Below are positions 1 through 9,045 of a DNA stretch of 64,000 nucleotides, piece after piece. Position numbers and translations under genes: made by a program. The notes below the pieces were generated by a model. It was not told the origin of the DNA. It saw nothing but the letters and a program-made list of their open reading frames with translations, and searched no databases. The stretch is from JAJRAG01 sp050010535. GTDB lineage: Archaea; Thermoplasmatota; Thermoplasmata; Methanomassiliicoccales; JACIVX01. Position 1 is the first letter of the stretch. Every line of letters starts with the position of its first letter. Location of the stretch: contig JBEKKT010000007.1 in NCBI GenBank assembly GCA_050010535.1, positions 1 through 64,000 on the forward strand. The letters are read 5' to 3'.

Positions 1-515
1 CGTGCCACCAGCGGTCGGATCCGCTGATAACCGCTGAAACTCCGCTCGCTCAGCCGACCGTTGATCACCGCCACCCGGGCCCCGTGGCGCCGCGCGGCCC
101 ACACCAGGTTCGGCCACAGTTCCAACTCGGCCAGCACGAGCAGGTCGGGCCGGATCCGCCGCATCGCCGCCCGGACTGCCCACGTGAAATCGAGCGGGCA
201 GTAGAAGACCGTCAGTCCCGTGTATTTCTTCCGTGCCAGCGCCATGCCGGTCATGGTGGTGGTCGAGAGGACGCACTGCCACTGGGGCTGCTCGCGCTCG
301 ATAAGTCGCAAGAGCGGGGCCAGCAAGTTCACCTCGCCCACGCTGACCGCGTGCAGCCAGACGCATTTCTTGTCGGAGGTCCGCCGCGGCACCCGGCCGA
401 GGAATTTTTCCGCATAGCCCTCTCGGTATTTGCCTTTGCGGACGGCCTGGAAGAGGAACCAGGGCAAGGCGGCAAGAATGAGGCAGACGTAGGCGATATT
501 GAGCAGATAAGCCAC
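1..515 (-). CDS. Kdo transferase (KdtA/WaaA), N-terminal part, runs off the window
   Basis: The reverse strand from 515 encodes the N-terminal third of a 3-deoxy-D-manno-octulosonic acid transferase, which moves Kdo onto lipid A in Gram-negative outer membranes. Visible: an N-terminal hydrophobic anchor, KGKYREGYAEKFLGR, LHAVSVGE with the family's catalytic Glu near residue 61, and LAELELWPN. The wording resembles planctomycete KdtA (recalled, not searched). The GTG at 515 has GGGAAAGGA just upstream. The segment is clearly GC-richer than what follows, and its frame is continuous with the upstream glycosyltransferase with no stop between. Archaea have no known use for Kdo, so an assembly chimera or recent transfer is likely. 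Incomplete at base 1. Confidence 0.8.
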   Translation of the reverse strand, partial: MAYLLNIAYVCLILAALPWFLFQAVRKGKYREGYAEKFLGRVPRRTSDKKCVWLHAVSVGEVNLLAPLLRLIEREQPQWQCVLSTTTMTGMALARKKYTGLTVFYCPLDFTWAVRAAMRRIRPDLLVLAELELWPNLVWAARRHGARVAVINGRLSERSFSGYQRIRPLVA

Positions 516-1481
516 GTGGGAATCCTTTCCCGAGGATGTCGTATTATTGAACATCGATGGCAACTTTGTAAGTGCTTCGACGTTTGCGCCGATCATGGTT
601 GAAACAAAAGCGGTCGGGCTCAAGGGTTTTGTGAACCGGTCGTATCGAATCGGTCTCGCCGCGCTACTTCCGACCCTCGTTCTAAGGTAGTTCAGGGGGA
701 ACAGGAGTATATTTTTCGTTGGTAGATCCTTGATCAGAACATAGTTGGCGTTTCTGATTGCCATGTGTGTCTTGAACTGCCTTCCCTTTGCGGATTTGGA
801 ATGTGCATGGTAAACGACCCCGCTTCCAATCAGATAGGACCTCCAGCCGGCGTATCTAAGGCGCCAAGCCAAATCCACATCTTCGAGATATGCGAAGAAG
901 TCCTCGTCGAAAAGACCAACCATGTCTAGAGCGCTCCTCCGATACAATGAGGCGGCACCGCTAACTCCGAATATTTCAATGTTCCCAAGAGGTCGGTCCG
1001 GCAGTCCGATTCCTAGATCTCTTGCACCGCCGTCCGGAAGTGGTGATATTCCAAGAGTGTTTATCAGACCGTTCGTCGAAAAGAGGACCTTGCCTTGACA
1101 GGAACCCGCCTCAGGATGATCGCCAAGAAACTCGACCAGTATCCGTGTCCAGTCTTCCGAAAGCACCGCATCATTGTTGACAACGGCGAGATACTCGACT
1201 AGGGGGTCCTCGAGGGCCACTCGCAAACCTTCGTTGACGCCTCCGGCGAATCCCCTATTTTGTGGAAGTGCTACCAATCTTGCCCAGTCGTAGTTCTTTC
1301 GAATGTACTCGACGGAAGCGTCCGTTGAACCGTTATCGACCACAATAACAGACACTCCCTTGTATGTCTGGTTCTTGATCGATTCAAGGCAGTCTCTAAT
1401 GAATGCAGATCCGTTTAGATTCGGGATGATTAGTGCAACATTCCTCAGAATCGACCCTTCATTCGGCCTCGTGTGAACCAC
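516..1481 (-). CDS. Family 2 glycosyltransferase (rhamnosyltransferase-like)
   Basis: Transfers a sugar from a nucleotide-sugar donor, probably during O-antigen-like or S-layer glycan assembly at the inner membrane face. About 320 residues are readable from a GTG at 1481 (TTG at 1484 is an alternative; an in-frame stop lies just upstream). Motifs in order: VALIIPNLNG, VVDNGSTDAS, NRGFAGGVNEG, VVNNDA (the DXD-like metal site), and YLEDVDLAWRLRYAGW (the acidic ED/DW-type acceptor motif). No stop codon ends the gene: the frame continues into the KdtA-like segment at 515. The end at 516 is therefore only the boundary of recognisable glycosyltransferase sequence. Divergent from the gene at 1817. 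Confidence 0.82.
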
Positions 1482-1816
1482 CAATCTTTGCTCTGCATGC
1501 AACCGATCGCATTATTCCAATTCGCTCCGTTGGACCATTCCTTCCATCATTGGATATGACTATTTCTATGTAAATAGGCTGCAGACTCCGATGACGGTCA
1601 CGAGCCACATGATTATTCTTGCGATTTGGCTCATCGATTCATTCAAGCATCAGTTCCATTGTTCCAAGTCCATGTGGAACGGCACATGTTCGTTGGGATA
1701 TTTCAGCATGAGAAAACAGAGAAAAGTCTTATGCGAACCAACCTCATAGCGGCTCACAACGTACCCGGAGACTAGATTCACTCTGGTTGGTTGGCAGTCT
1801 AAGTCGTGTGATAATC
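1482..1816. other. Intergenic region between divergent polysaccharide genes
   Basis: About 330 bases between the glycosyltransferase and the gene at 1817. It is AT-richer than the flanks and probably carries promoters in both directions. A short perfect inverted repeat (CTATTT, 6-base spacer, AAATAG) lies near 1559-1576. No RNA gene or conserved ORF is seen. Confidence 0.5.
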
Positions 1817-2929
1817 ATGAATCTATTGAATCGGTGCGTAAGGGTTGTGAAGAGGGCGTTTCGAGATACGAAGGTGGGAACGTATCTCGCGTTGGCTCGT
1901 CAGGCAAGGATGCTCAGGGACAGATTTCCTGCCAATTACTCCAATCTCATCATCCTACTGAGTCCAGGCAAAGATACGATAAATGGTGGAATTCTATCGA
2001 TATGTTCGGTCTATACCGAGTCCCTGAATCTTAGAGATGTTCATCGATCCGAGGTCGTAATGTGCACCTTGCCCGGTGATTCCCCTTTATCGAGGTACAC
2101 GAGATTTGACAACACCATCGACTTGTTCTCATTCACCTTGGTATTGTCCCATTTCAGGGATCTAGACCAGATGATTATCAACATCCCTGAGAATGGGTGG
2201 ACTCAGTTTCTTGAGAATCTGAGCCAGGACGATCTCGATAGACTTAGAAGAGTAAGACACCTCCATTTCAACATAATGCTGCAAAACATCAAGCAGTTGC
2301 CTGAATCATATCAGAGATTTATTGACGAGTTGAGATTGCTCGGAAAGGTCACCTTCACAACCGCTCATCAGCAATACTCGACCAGCAAGACGAGAGCAAT
2401 GCTAGGGGTACCATTACACAAACTCTCCGTGTATGTGAGCCCCGAGCAATACCATCGTCGTGGCTATCTTGAGAAGAAGAATCTTTTGATTGTGTCTCCC
2501 GATCCCGATCCACACAGGGAGATCGTCTTGGCAAGAATAAGGGAGCAGTTGCCGGATCTTCGAATTCAAGTAATAAGAAACCTGACTTACGAAGAATACA
2601 AGAAGAGAATCGAAGAGGCCAAGTGGTCTCTGACATTCGGAGAAGGATTAGATGGTTACTTCGTTGAGACTATCTTCAGTGGCGGGATTGGATTTGCGGT
2701 GTACAATAGAGATTTCTTCACGCCTGATTTTGAATCCTTGAGGTCACTCTATACCAGTCATGAGGACCTCACTCAGAAAATATGTCGTGATATCGTGGAT
2801 CTGGATAATGAGGAAGCATATACCCAATACCAGATCGAGCAATTCGATATTTGCAGCAAACATTATGATTCTGCCATATACAGAGAGAATCTCAGATCGT
2901 TTTATGAAGGGAAATACACATTCGAATAA
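1817..2929 (+). CDS. Unrecognised polysaccharide-locus protein, possibly glycosyltransferase-like
   Basis: A 370-residue soluble protein. ATG 1817 is preferred over TTG 1787, which would add ten residues. It has a hydrophobic strand followed by an INGGILSICSVY segment, a central LLIVSPDPDPHREIVLARI block resembling the start of the second Rossmann half of GT-B enzymes, and TFGEGLDGYFVETIFSGGIG, which recalls the acidic donor-binding loop of GT4-like enzymes. No family can be named with certainty. Its place between a glycosyltransferase and a sugar aminotransferase argues for a role in surface glycan synthesis. Codon use is more A/T-rich than in the housekeeping genes downstream, as is common in such loci. 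Confidence 0.6.
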   Translation: MNLLNRCVRVVKRAFRDTKVGTYLALARQARMLRDRFPANYSNLIILLSPGKDTINGGILSICSVYTESLNLRDVHRSEVVMCTLPGDSPLSRYTRFDNTIDLFSFTLVLSHFRDLDQMIINIPENGWTQFLENLSQDDLDRLRRVRHLHFNIMLQNIKQLPESYQRFIDELRLLGKVTFTTAHQQYSTSKTRAMLGVPLHKLSVYVSPEQYHRRGYLEKKNLLIVSPDPDPHREIVLARIREQLPDLRIQVIRNLTYEEYKKRIEEAKWSLTFGEGLDGYFVETIFSGGIGFAVYNRDFFTPDFESLRSLYTSHEDLTQKICRDIVDLDNEEAYTQYQIEQFDICSKHYDSAIYRENLRSFYEGKYTFE

Positions 2930-2998
2930 CTGGCCTCAAAGAATATACATAGTCCCCGTGCCAATTCGCTCTTGACATTCGAGAACTTGAGTGCTTGC

Positions 2999-4093
2999 AT
3001 GATCACCGTTACAAAATCGGACTTGCCGCCAATAGAAGATTACATCAGATATCTCGAGAGAATCTGGTCGACTCACTGGCTTACTAATGACGGAGAGCTG
3101 TGTCAGCTACTGCGCAAGAGACTCGAGGAATATCTTAGAATAAAGAATCTTGTCCTTCTCTCAAATGGCACCCTGGCCCTTCAATTGGCTCTAAAGGCGA
3201 TGGATATCAAAGGGGAGGTCATAACCACCCCTTTCACCTTCGCGGCCACCACCAACTCTATCGTCTACGAGGGCGCCCGTCCGGTGTTCGCCGACATCGA
3301 TAGCGAGACTTACAACTTGGATCCAGAGGATGTTGAAAAGAAGATAACCGATGAGACTGAAGCGATCATGGCCGTTCATGTCTATGGAAATCCGTGCGAT
3401 GTGGAGCGACTTGGAAGAATCGCCAAGAGGAACGATCTCGTATTAATCTACGACGCCGCGCATGCGTTTGGGGTTGAGTATGCCGGACAGTCAGTTCTGG
3501 AGTTCGGCGATGTGTCCACCTTGAGCTTCCATGCCACTAAAGTGTTCAACACGATCGAGGGTGGGGCGATTGTTGCAGCAGACGACGCCGTCGTTGACAA
3601 GTTGAGACTACTTAGGAATCACGGCATAAGGTCGGAAACGGAAGTTGTCCTCCCTGGTACCAACGCGAAAATGAACGAATTTCAGGCTGCAATGGGATTG
3701 TGTAATCTCGAACGCATTGACAAATCAATCGAGTCAAGGAAGAGAATCTACGATTACTATAGGAAGAACCTGCCGTCAGGATCACTGAGATTCCAGAGAC
3801 TTACGGCCAGCAGGTACAATTACATCTACATGCCCGTTTGCTTCAAGAATAACTATCTCCGAGACAGAGCATACTCTGAACTTCTGAAGAATGGAATTCG
3901 ATCAAGAAAGTACTTCTTTCCGCTAACAGTCCACTTTGACTATCTACGAGAGAAAGAGCCCGACTCGGTCGGAAGGTATGGTCTCCATAGAGCTTCCGAT
4001 ATTTCTGGCAAGGTCCTGTGTTTGCCGCTTTACCAGGACCTCAGTATGAATGATGTCGACAGAATCATCGAGATCGTGAAGGGGATCTTCTAG
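2999..4093 (+). CDS. DegT/DnrJ/EryC1 family sugar aminotransferase (VioA-like)
   Basis: A PLP-dependent aminotransferase that puts an amino group on a dTDP- or UDP-4-keto (or 3-keto) deoxysugar, making amino sugars for surface glycans. The 364 residues contain SNGTLALQLAL for phosphate binding, VYDAAHAFG-type sequence with PLP-contacting Asp near 152, and SFHATKVFNTIEGGA with the Schiff-base Lys near 181. The opening (VTKSDLPPIEDYIRYLERIW) resembles dTDP-4-amino-4,6-dideoxyglucose enzymes of the VioA type. ATG 2999 is chosen; a TTG at 2972 would add nine residues that do not fit the family. The exact sugar product cannot be read from sequence. Confidence 0.9.
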   Translation: MITVTKSDLPPIEDYIRYLERIWSTHWLTNDGELCQLLRKRLEEYLRIKNLVLLSNGTLALQLALKAMDIKGEVITTPFTFAATTNSIVYEGARPVFADIDSETYNLDPEDVEKKITDETEAIMAVHVYGNPCDVERLGRIAKRNDLVLIYDAAHAFGVEYAGQSVLEFGDVSTLSFHATKVFNTIEGGAIVAADDAVVDKLRLLRNHGIRSETEVVLPGTNAKMNEFQAAMGLCNLERIDKSIESRKRIYDYYRKNLPSGSLRFQRLTASRYNYIYMPVCFKNNYLRDRAYSELLKNGIRSRKYFFPLTVHFDYLREKEPDSVGRYGLHRASDISGKVLCLPLYQDLSMNDVDRIIEIVKGIF

Positions 4094-4204
4094 AGGCGGC
4101 GGATCTGACTCTTTGGCCCCCAATTCTGAAATATATCCTTCGGGCGAACTAAACCCAAATCCTTGAAAAAGGCCTTCAATACTTGTAGGCCACACTCTGG
4201 AAAA

Positions 4205-4990
4205 TCCCGACAATTTCAGATGACTTTCGAAATCTCCGATGAAGGTCATCGTTTTCAGGATTCCCACGTCAACCTTGCATTTCGCATAGTCGGCGAGGTC
4301 ATTTAGCGTCCACGAGAGATTATCATCGATTTTCGCAGCTTTCTCAACTCCGTGGAAATAGAAATTGATCCGCTCGTGGCGATTTGTTGTCGTGTCGACA
4401 TGCCTGCATATGGTTTGAAAATCGCCACCCAATGACATCGCTTTCACGGTGAGTTTATGTTTCTTGACAAGCTCTCGATAGTATCCAATATGGTCAACAA
4501 GATCCCCCCCCCCGTGAGTCCAACGGCTATGTACTCTTTGCTGGCCATCCTCACAACACTATTATTCGCTTCTGAAAAAGGATATGCAAACGAGCTGGCT
4601 TTCAATCCATACGAAGTCATCAAGAGTCTACTGTCACCCACTTCAGTTCTCATAGCTGTCTCGTTTAGCGTTGTCATCTTGACATGATGCATCGCGTATG
4701 AGTCAATTTCTCACTCGCTTTCCTGCATCTCGACAAGTTATGAAAGACTGAAGTGTCCTTGTGGCCAGATCTTTGTCCCGATCATAGGACCATCGCTGGT
4801 ATTCTTCTTTCTTTGAGAACTGGAAATGTAGTGCGGTACACGCTTGCAAAGCCATCATCAAAAGAGAATGGGGTCACTGCTGGATGTCTTTGCCGACATG
4901 AATGCCTACGAACGATTCGCGTAGGACGATACCTGAGTAAAAGGCGACTAGGAGAGCCATAAAGACAGTCAAAGGTCTATTCCTTTTCAT
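4205..4990 (-). pseudogene. Decayed polysaccharide deacetylase (NodB fold), several frameshifts
   Basis: Pieces of a deacetylase paralogous to the two intact ones downstream lie in order on the reverse strand in different frames. From 4990: a signal-peptide-like start (MKRNRPLTVFMALLVAFYSG) ending in a stop at 4874. From 4877, in another frame: SFDDGFASVYRTTFPVLKERR, matching the NodB catalytic Asp motif. Then TLQSFITCRDAG. From about 4640: YGLKASSFAYPFSEANNSV. Finally, after a run of ten C bases at 4504-4513, a third frame with DLVDHIGYYRELVKKHKL and a C-terminal part. The His-x3-His metal motif is missing. End points are approximate. Confidence 0.75.
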
Positions 4991-5267
4991 TGGTCCGATG
5001 AAGTCCACGGGCGCCATCCGCCTTACGAATACGATTGGTAAACGGGAGTCTCCTAATGAGTAGAGACACAATAAGAACATTCTGTAAGACGATAGTGGAG
5101 GGGCATTTGGAATTTGACATTGCCTCTCCTATTACGGATTTAACGGCCAAGATCCTATATCTCTAGCCCTTTCGCAGTATTGATCTCATTAGATGGGATC
5201 TTGGATGTCACATCGTGTGGAAATCTTAATATCAATCTCCTGGGTATTTCCCCAAAGAAGGGGCGAA

Positions 5268-6077
5268 ATGGGCAGAGGACTACTTGCTATCTTGATTTGC
5301 GGTCTACTTATGATTCCAGTATGTATGTTTCTTACGCAGGAGCCCAGGACTGCTATGATAACGATGACAATGGACGACGGGAGCCAGACTCAAATGGTAG
5401 CATTTGGAATACTCAGGGAGCATGGCATTCCCGCGACGGCATTCATCGTCACAGGCTGGTACGGAGTGAAGCCCGGACGCCTGACGCTCGAACAAATGCA
5501 CGAAATGCAAGATGCCGGCTGGGAGATCGGGAGTCATTCAGTCAGTCATAATCGTCTTACCAAGATGCCGCTAAGCGACGTGTTCAACGAGACCTATGAC
5601 AGTAAGATGTGGCTCGAGACCCATGGATTCACCGTGAACTCGTTTGCTTATCCATATGGAGCCTTCAATGGGACCGTAGAACAGCTCGCCGGATCGATCT
5701 ACAGTGTCACAAGGTCGACAGGGAAAGACTACATTTCATATTCGAGCATCCCTGCGGATAGGCGCGTCGCAGGCATGGATATTCCGACCGATCACAATGA
5801 TACTTTCAGATACATCGATAGAGCGGTAGCCGAAAAGAAATGGATAATCTTCGACTTTCATGACATGCATAGTGACGGGAGGATCGTTGACAACATGCAG
5901 GATTTGCATTCAATTGCGAACTACATTGAGCAGTATGTGAAAGATGGGAAACTTAAGGCAGTAACACTCATTGAAGGGTATGACGATCTTGTGAAGAAGC
6001 AGCCTGGTTTCGATGAATCAAGTGAAAGGCAGCTGAGGACCCCCTTCGCTAGGACCGAAGAATGTTGGACACTTTAG
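5268..6077 (+). CDS. Polysaccharide deacetylase family protein, secreted
   Basis: A NodB-fold carbohydrate esterase (family CE4 type) that would remove acetyl groups from N-acetylated sugars outside the cell. ATG 5268 is chosen because it opens a clean signal peptide (MGRGLLAILICGLLMIPVC) and has a GAAGGGG-like ribosome site; the frame is open upstream to 5193. Motifs: TMDDGS, where most relatives have TFDDG; GWEIGSHSVSH with the metal-binding HxxxH; NSFAYPYGAF; and IIFDFHDM with the late His. The length (269 residues) fits one NodB domain. It is probably cotranscribed with the paralogue 86 bases downstream. Confidence 0.85.
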   Translation: MGRGLLAILICGLLMIPVCMFLTQEPRTAMITMTMDDGSQTQMVAFGILREHGIPATAFIVTGWYGVKPGRLTLEQMHEMQDAGWEIGSHSVSHNRLTKMPLSDVFNETYDSKMWLETHGFTVNSFAYPYGAFNGTVEQLAGSIYSVTRSTGKDYISYSSIPADRRVAGMDIPTDHNDTFRYIDRAVAEKKWIIFDFHDMHSDGRIVDNMQDLHSIANYIEQYVKDGKLKAVTLIEGYDDLVKKQPGFDESSERQLRTPFARTEECWTL

Positions 6078-6163
6078 GGACGAAATCAAACTCGGAGTAA
6101 AGCAGTTGCTCGCAATGCTAATGAGCCGAACGAGAGACAGATACAAGGAAGAGGACCACTGAA

Positions 6164-6925
6164 ATGAGAGTAGTGACACAATTTGCTGTGATTGCGATTT
6201 GTGCGCTTGTGATTGTTCCAGGTACCGTTTTGGCCCAGAGGGAGACATGGACTCCGCACGCAATCATAACACTCACATTCGATGACGCATATGCTGACGC
6301 GTATAGTGTTGCCTTTCCGATACTCGAGCAACACAACATGAGAGCGACAGTCTTTGTAGTCACTAGCTACATCGGGAAACTCACCGGCAGACTGAGCCTC
6401 CAGAACCTGTGGACAATGCAGTCCGCTGGATGGGAGATCGGCAGTCACACGGTCTCACACAGGCGTCTCACGGAATTGACCTACGATCAAATCTTGTACG
6501 AAATGAACAGTAGCAGGGAATGGTTGCTTTCTCACGGTTTCAATGTTCGTTCCCTCGCCTTTCCCTACGGAGCAGAAAACCCATATCTCAGACAACTGGC
6601 GATGCGATTCTATGACGCCACCAGATCGACTTCTTCACGTTACATTTCCTACAGCAGCATTCCTGCGGACAATTGCATCTCAGCGGTCGGAATGCCAGCC
6701 AATCATTCGATGACGTTCAGATATATCGACGACACTATTGCTGCGAAATCTTGGCTCGTCCTTTACATGCACAACATTTCTCAGAATGGCACGATCAGTG
6801 ATGACGGCCAGAATCTTCACGAAATAGTCGATTACATCGCTCAGAAAGTCGCACTCGGGCAGTTGGAGGTGGTGACCTTCATCAGTGGATTCATGAGATG
6901 TGCTGGATATGAAGCGATTCGTTAG
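6164..6925 (+). CDS. Polysaccharide deacetylase family protein, secreted (second copy)
   Basis: A tandem paralogue of the preceding gene, 253 residues. It has a signal peptide up to about residue 24 (FAVIAICALVIVPGTVLAQ), then TLTFDDAYADAY (the canonical Asp pair, with Ala replacing the usual Gly), GWEIGSHTVSHRRLTEL with the HxxxH metal motif, RSLAFPYGAENPY, and WLVLYMHNIS near the C-terminus, where the catalytic His is expected. Start ATG 6164 follows closely on the upstream gene. The two intact copies and the decayed copy probably arose by local duplication. The substrate is unknown, but the locus suggests the cell's own surface glycan. Confidence 0.87.
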   Translation: MRVVTQFAVIAICALVIVPGTVLAQRETWTPHAIITLTFDDAYADAYSVAFPILEQHNMRATVFVVTSYIGKLTGRLSLQNLWTMQSAGWEIGSHTVSHRRLTELTYDQILYEMNSSREWLLSHGFNVRSLAFPYGAENPYLRQLAMRFYDATRSTSSRYISYSSIPADNCISAVGMPANHSMTFRYIDDTIAAKSWLVLYMHNISQNGTISDDGQNLHEIVDYIAQKVALGQLEVVTFISGFMRCAGYEAIR

Positions 6926-7512
6926 GATATTGAATCCGCTTCGGAATGATGCCTAATCACCAGAAAAAAGAACAGAAAAGCCGGGTCTTGGCGTGTAGTC
7001 TGGCCTCCTGTCTTGCCACCTTGATTGTCTGGAAAGAATGGAACTACTGAGGATTGAGGACGACGGTCATAGGAAAAGCACTCTCCTGGAGCCGAATACA
7101 AGCTGAAGGGTCGCACTGTAGTTTCGATCTTGAGGCTTGACTCGCCCAGAAAGATCCTGATCCACCTTCTCGTACATGGATCCACCCCTTTCAAGGATTT
7201 CTTGGCGGCCGTCAGGTTATCGAAGTCGACCCCCCTTCTAGAACATGAAGAGGCTTTTCGCCGGGAGGCATTGTCCCGGTTGTAAGATCCGAGCGGGAGC
7301 TGGTCTACCGCGTCGACGACCACGATGAAGTCGCAGATCTCCTGAGATCGATTCGGGAGAGTCTGGAGAACGATGCCGTGGACAGATTCGTTGACATATG
7401 GAGTAAGCTTAGCTGACAAGAAATCGACCCTCCAGACCTTCACGTAAAAACAACCATTATAATATGGGATTGTGATTATCTGAAAAGGGATCGTTTCCCG
7501 AGGGGAGGAGTG
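6926..7512. other. Gap of about 590 bases, no recognisable gene
   Basis: A 173-codon reverse-strand ORF (7443 down to 6922) spans most of this stretch. It matches nothing I recognise and has a Ser/Arg-rich composition unlike its neighbours; the segment around FIVVVDAVDQLP is its only protein-like part. It may be a decayed gene. A TATA-like box (ATTATAATATGG, about 7453-7464) precedes the ABC transporter operon. Confidence 0.4.
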
Positions 7513-8313
7513 ATGAGGGAAAACTATCGGGCATTGAAGGCTTTCGGCATCATAATCGTTGTCGCACTGTTGTCCTCTTCGGTCTTGGGTTGCCTCGGCG
7601 GGGGTCAGACGACCGTGGATGCAATCAAGAAACGCGGAACGTTGATCATGGGGACTTCCGGAGGATTCCCACCTTTCGAGGTCGTGAATGTGACGACGAT
7701 GAAACTGGAAGGATTGGACATCGACTTGGCTCAGAAGGTTGCGGATCAGTTGGGGGTCAGCCTCGACGTCAGAAACATGGACTTTACGGCGCTTATAGGA
7801 GCTGTCAAGACGGGACAGATTGACATGGCGATAGCTGGGATGACGATCACGCCGGATAGGAATGCGTCGGTAACATTCTCAAACCCGTATTTCAGGGCAG
7901 ACCAGGCAATAGTTGTGAAGTCAGACCGAACGGACATCAACACACCGAACGACCTTGCTGGCAAGCAAATATCGGTGAACCAGGGAACAACTGGTGACTA
8001 TTGGGTCGCTGACAATCTTGTGGCAACCGGAAGTGTCTCAGCCGATAACGTCCACAAGTTCGGTTACGCTTCTGATGCCCTCCTTGAGTTGGTTGCTGGC
8101 AGAGTCGATGCTCTAGTTATTGACTCGCCAGTCGCAGCCGCATACGTCGCCGAACACGCCGGGATCAAAATCGTCTATACCATCGTGACGAACGAGCACT
8201 ACGGCATCGCGATGAACAAGAACTCCGTTGAGCTGGTCAAATTCGTCAACGATTTGCTGGCGCAAATGGAAGCCTCGGGCGAAATGCAGCAATTGGTGGC
8301 TAGGTGGTTCTGA
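7513..8313 (+). CDS. Polar amino acid ABC transporter, substrate-binding lipoprotein
   Basis: Extracellular receptor (SBP_bac_3 family, HisJ/GlnH type) that captures an amino acid and hands it to the permease. The 266 residues begin with a hydrophobic signal ending in SVLGC, a lipobox, followed by a short Gly linker. Family landmarks are KRGTLIMGTSGGFPPFE, LDIDLAQKVADQLG, GQIDMAIAGMTITPDR (ligand-binding Arg near 114-116) and NQGTTGDYW. ATG 7513 follows GGGGAGG at an ideal distance; the preceding GTG at 7510 is less likely. First gene of a three-gene importer operon. The substrate cannot be fixed beyond polar amino acids. Confidence 0.92.
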   Translation: MRENYRALKAFGIIIVVALLSSSVLGCLGGGQTTVDAIKKRGTLIMGTSGGFPPFEVVNVTTMKLEGLDIDLAQKVADQLGVSLDVRNMDFTALIGAVKTGQIDMAIAGMTITPDRNASVTFSNPYFRADQAIVVKSDRTDINTPNDLAGKQISVNQGTTGDYWVADNLVATGSVSADNVHKFGYASDALLELVAGRVDALVIDSPVAAAYVAEHAGIKIVYTIVTNEHYGIAMNKNSVELVKFVNDLLAQMEASGEMQQLVARWF

Positions 8314-8379
8314 GGTCCGCAGGCGACAAACCCCTTCCTTTTCATTATTCCGAAAGGAACGGAATGAGGACACGATTGC

Positions 8380-9045
8380 ATGGCCTTTGAGCTGATTACC
8401 GATAACCTTGGATTCTTCGGGAAGGGCGCTATACTCACTCTTGAGATCAGTCTCAGCGCGATCGCAATCGGTTTTGTTCTTGGAATCTTTATGGGTTTGG
8501 GCAGGGTCTCGAGAGTGCTGCCTCTGAGGCTCGTATCCACGGGATACGTCGAGGCTCTAAGAGGAACGCCTCTCCTTGTCCAGATATTCATAATATACTT
8601 CGGGTTGCCATCGGCCGGGATATACCTCAGTCCGCTCCTATCTGGCATACTCGCGGTGGGACTCAACAGCGCAGCATACCAGGCGGAGATAATCAGAGGA
8701 GGGATACAATCGGTTCCGAAGGGGCAGTTGGAGGCGGCGAGATCCATTGGGATGACATACACCCAATCGATGCGCCATGTCGTTCTTCCTCAGGCGTTAC
8801 GATTGATAATCCCTTCGATGACTAACGAATTCATAACATTGATAAAGGATTCATCTTTGGTGAGTGCGATAGGAATATGGGAACTGACGCTAGTAGGCAA
8901 GGAGTTAAACGCAAAATACTTCGAACCCTTCCAGATCTTCATCTTCATCGCCATCGTGTACTTCATAATGACGTACGCGACCTCGAAGATCATGCGGAGA
9001 GTGGAGAAGAAGTTCAAGATCCCGGGGTACGGCGCAGAAGCCTGA
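8380..9045 (+). CDS. Polar amino acid ABC transporter, permease
   Basis: Membrane channel of the importer (HisM/GlnP family, 221 residues, about five transmembrane helices). The N-terminal ILTLEISLSAIAIGFVLG helix and EALRGTPLLVQIFIIYFGLP are typical of the family. The EAA loop that docks the ATPase reads EAARSIGMTYTQSMRHVVLPQA. Its stop codon overlaps the presumed start of the ATPase gene, indicating translational coupling. The single permease gene implies a homodimer. Confidence 0.93.
   Translation: MAFELITDNLGFFGKGAILTLEISLSAIAIGFVLGIFMGLGRVSRVLPLRLVSTGYVEALRGTPLLVQIFIIYFGLPSAGIYLSPLLSGILAVGLNSAAYQAEIIRGGIQSVPKGQLEAARSIGMTYTQSMRHVVLPQALRLIIPSMTNEFITLIKDSSLVSAIGIWELTLVGKELNAKYFEPFQIFIFIAIVYFIMTYATSKIMRRVEKKFKIPGYGAEA

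Noticed and set aside
84..602. Forward ORF of 172 codons near the left edge
   Set aside because: It is the antisense shadow of the KdtA/glycosyltransferase frame.
1559..1576. Inverted repeat CTATTT/AAATAG
   Set aside because: Short and AT-rich; expected by chance in such sequence, so not called an operator.
4457..4687. Forward ORF of 76 codons with hydrophobic residues
   Set aside because: Lies over the deacetylase relic, whose reverse frames match family motifs.
6922..7443. Reverse ORF of 173 codons
   Set aside because: Ser/Arg-rich, no recognisable motif, composition unlike neighbouring genes; kept only as a note on the gap.
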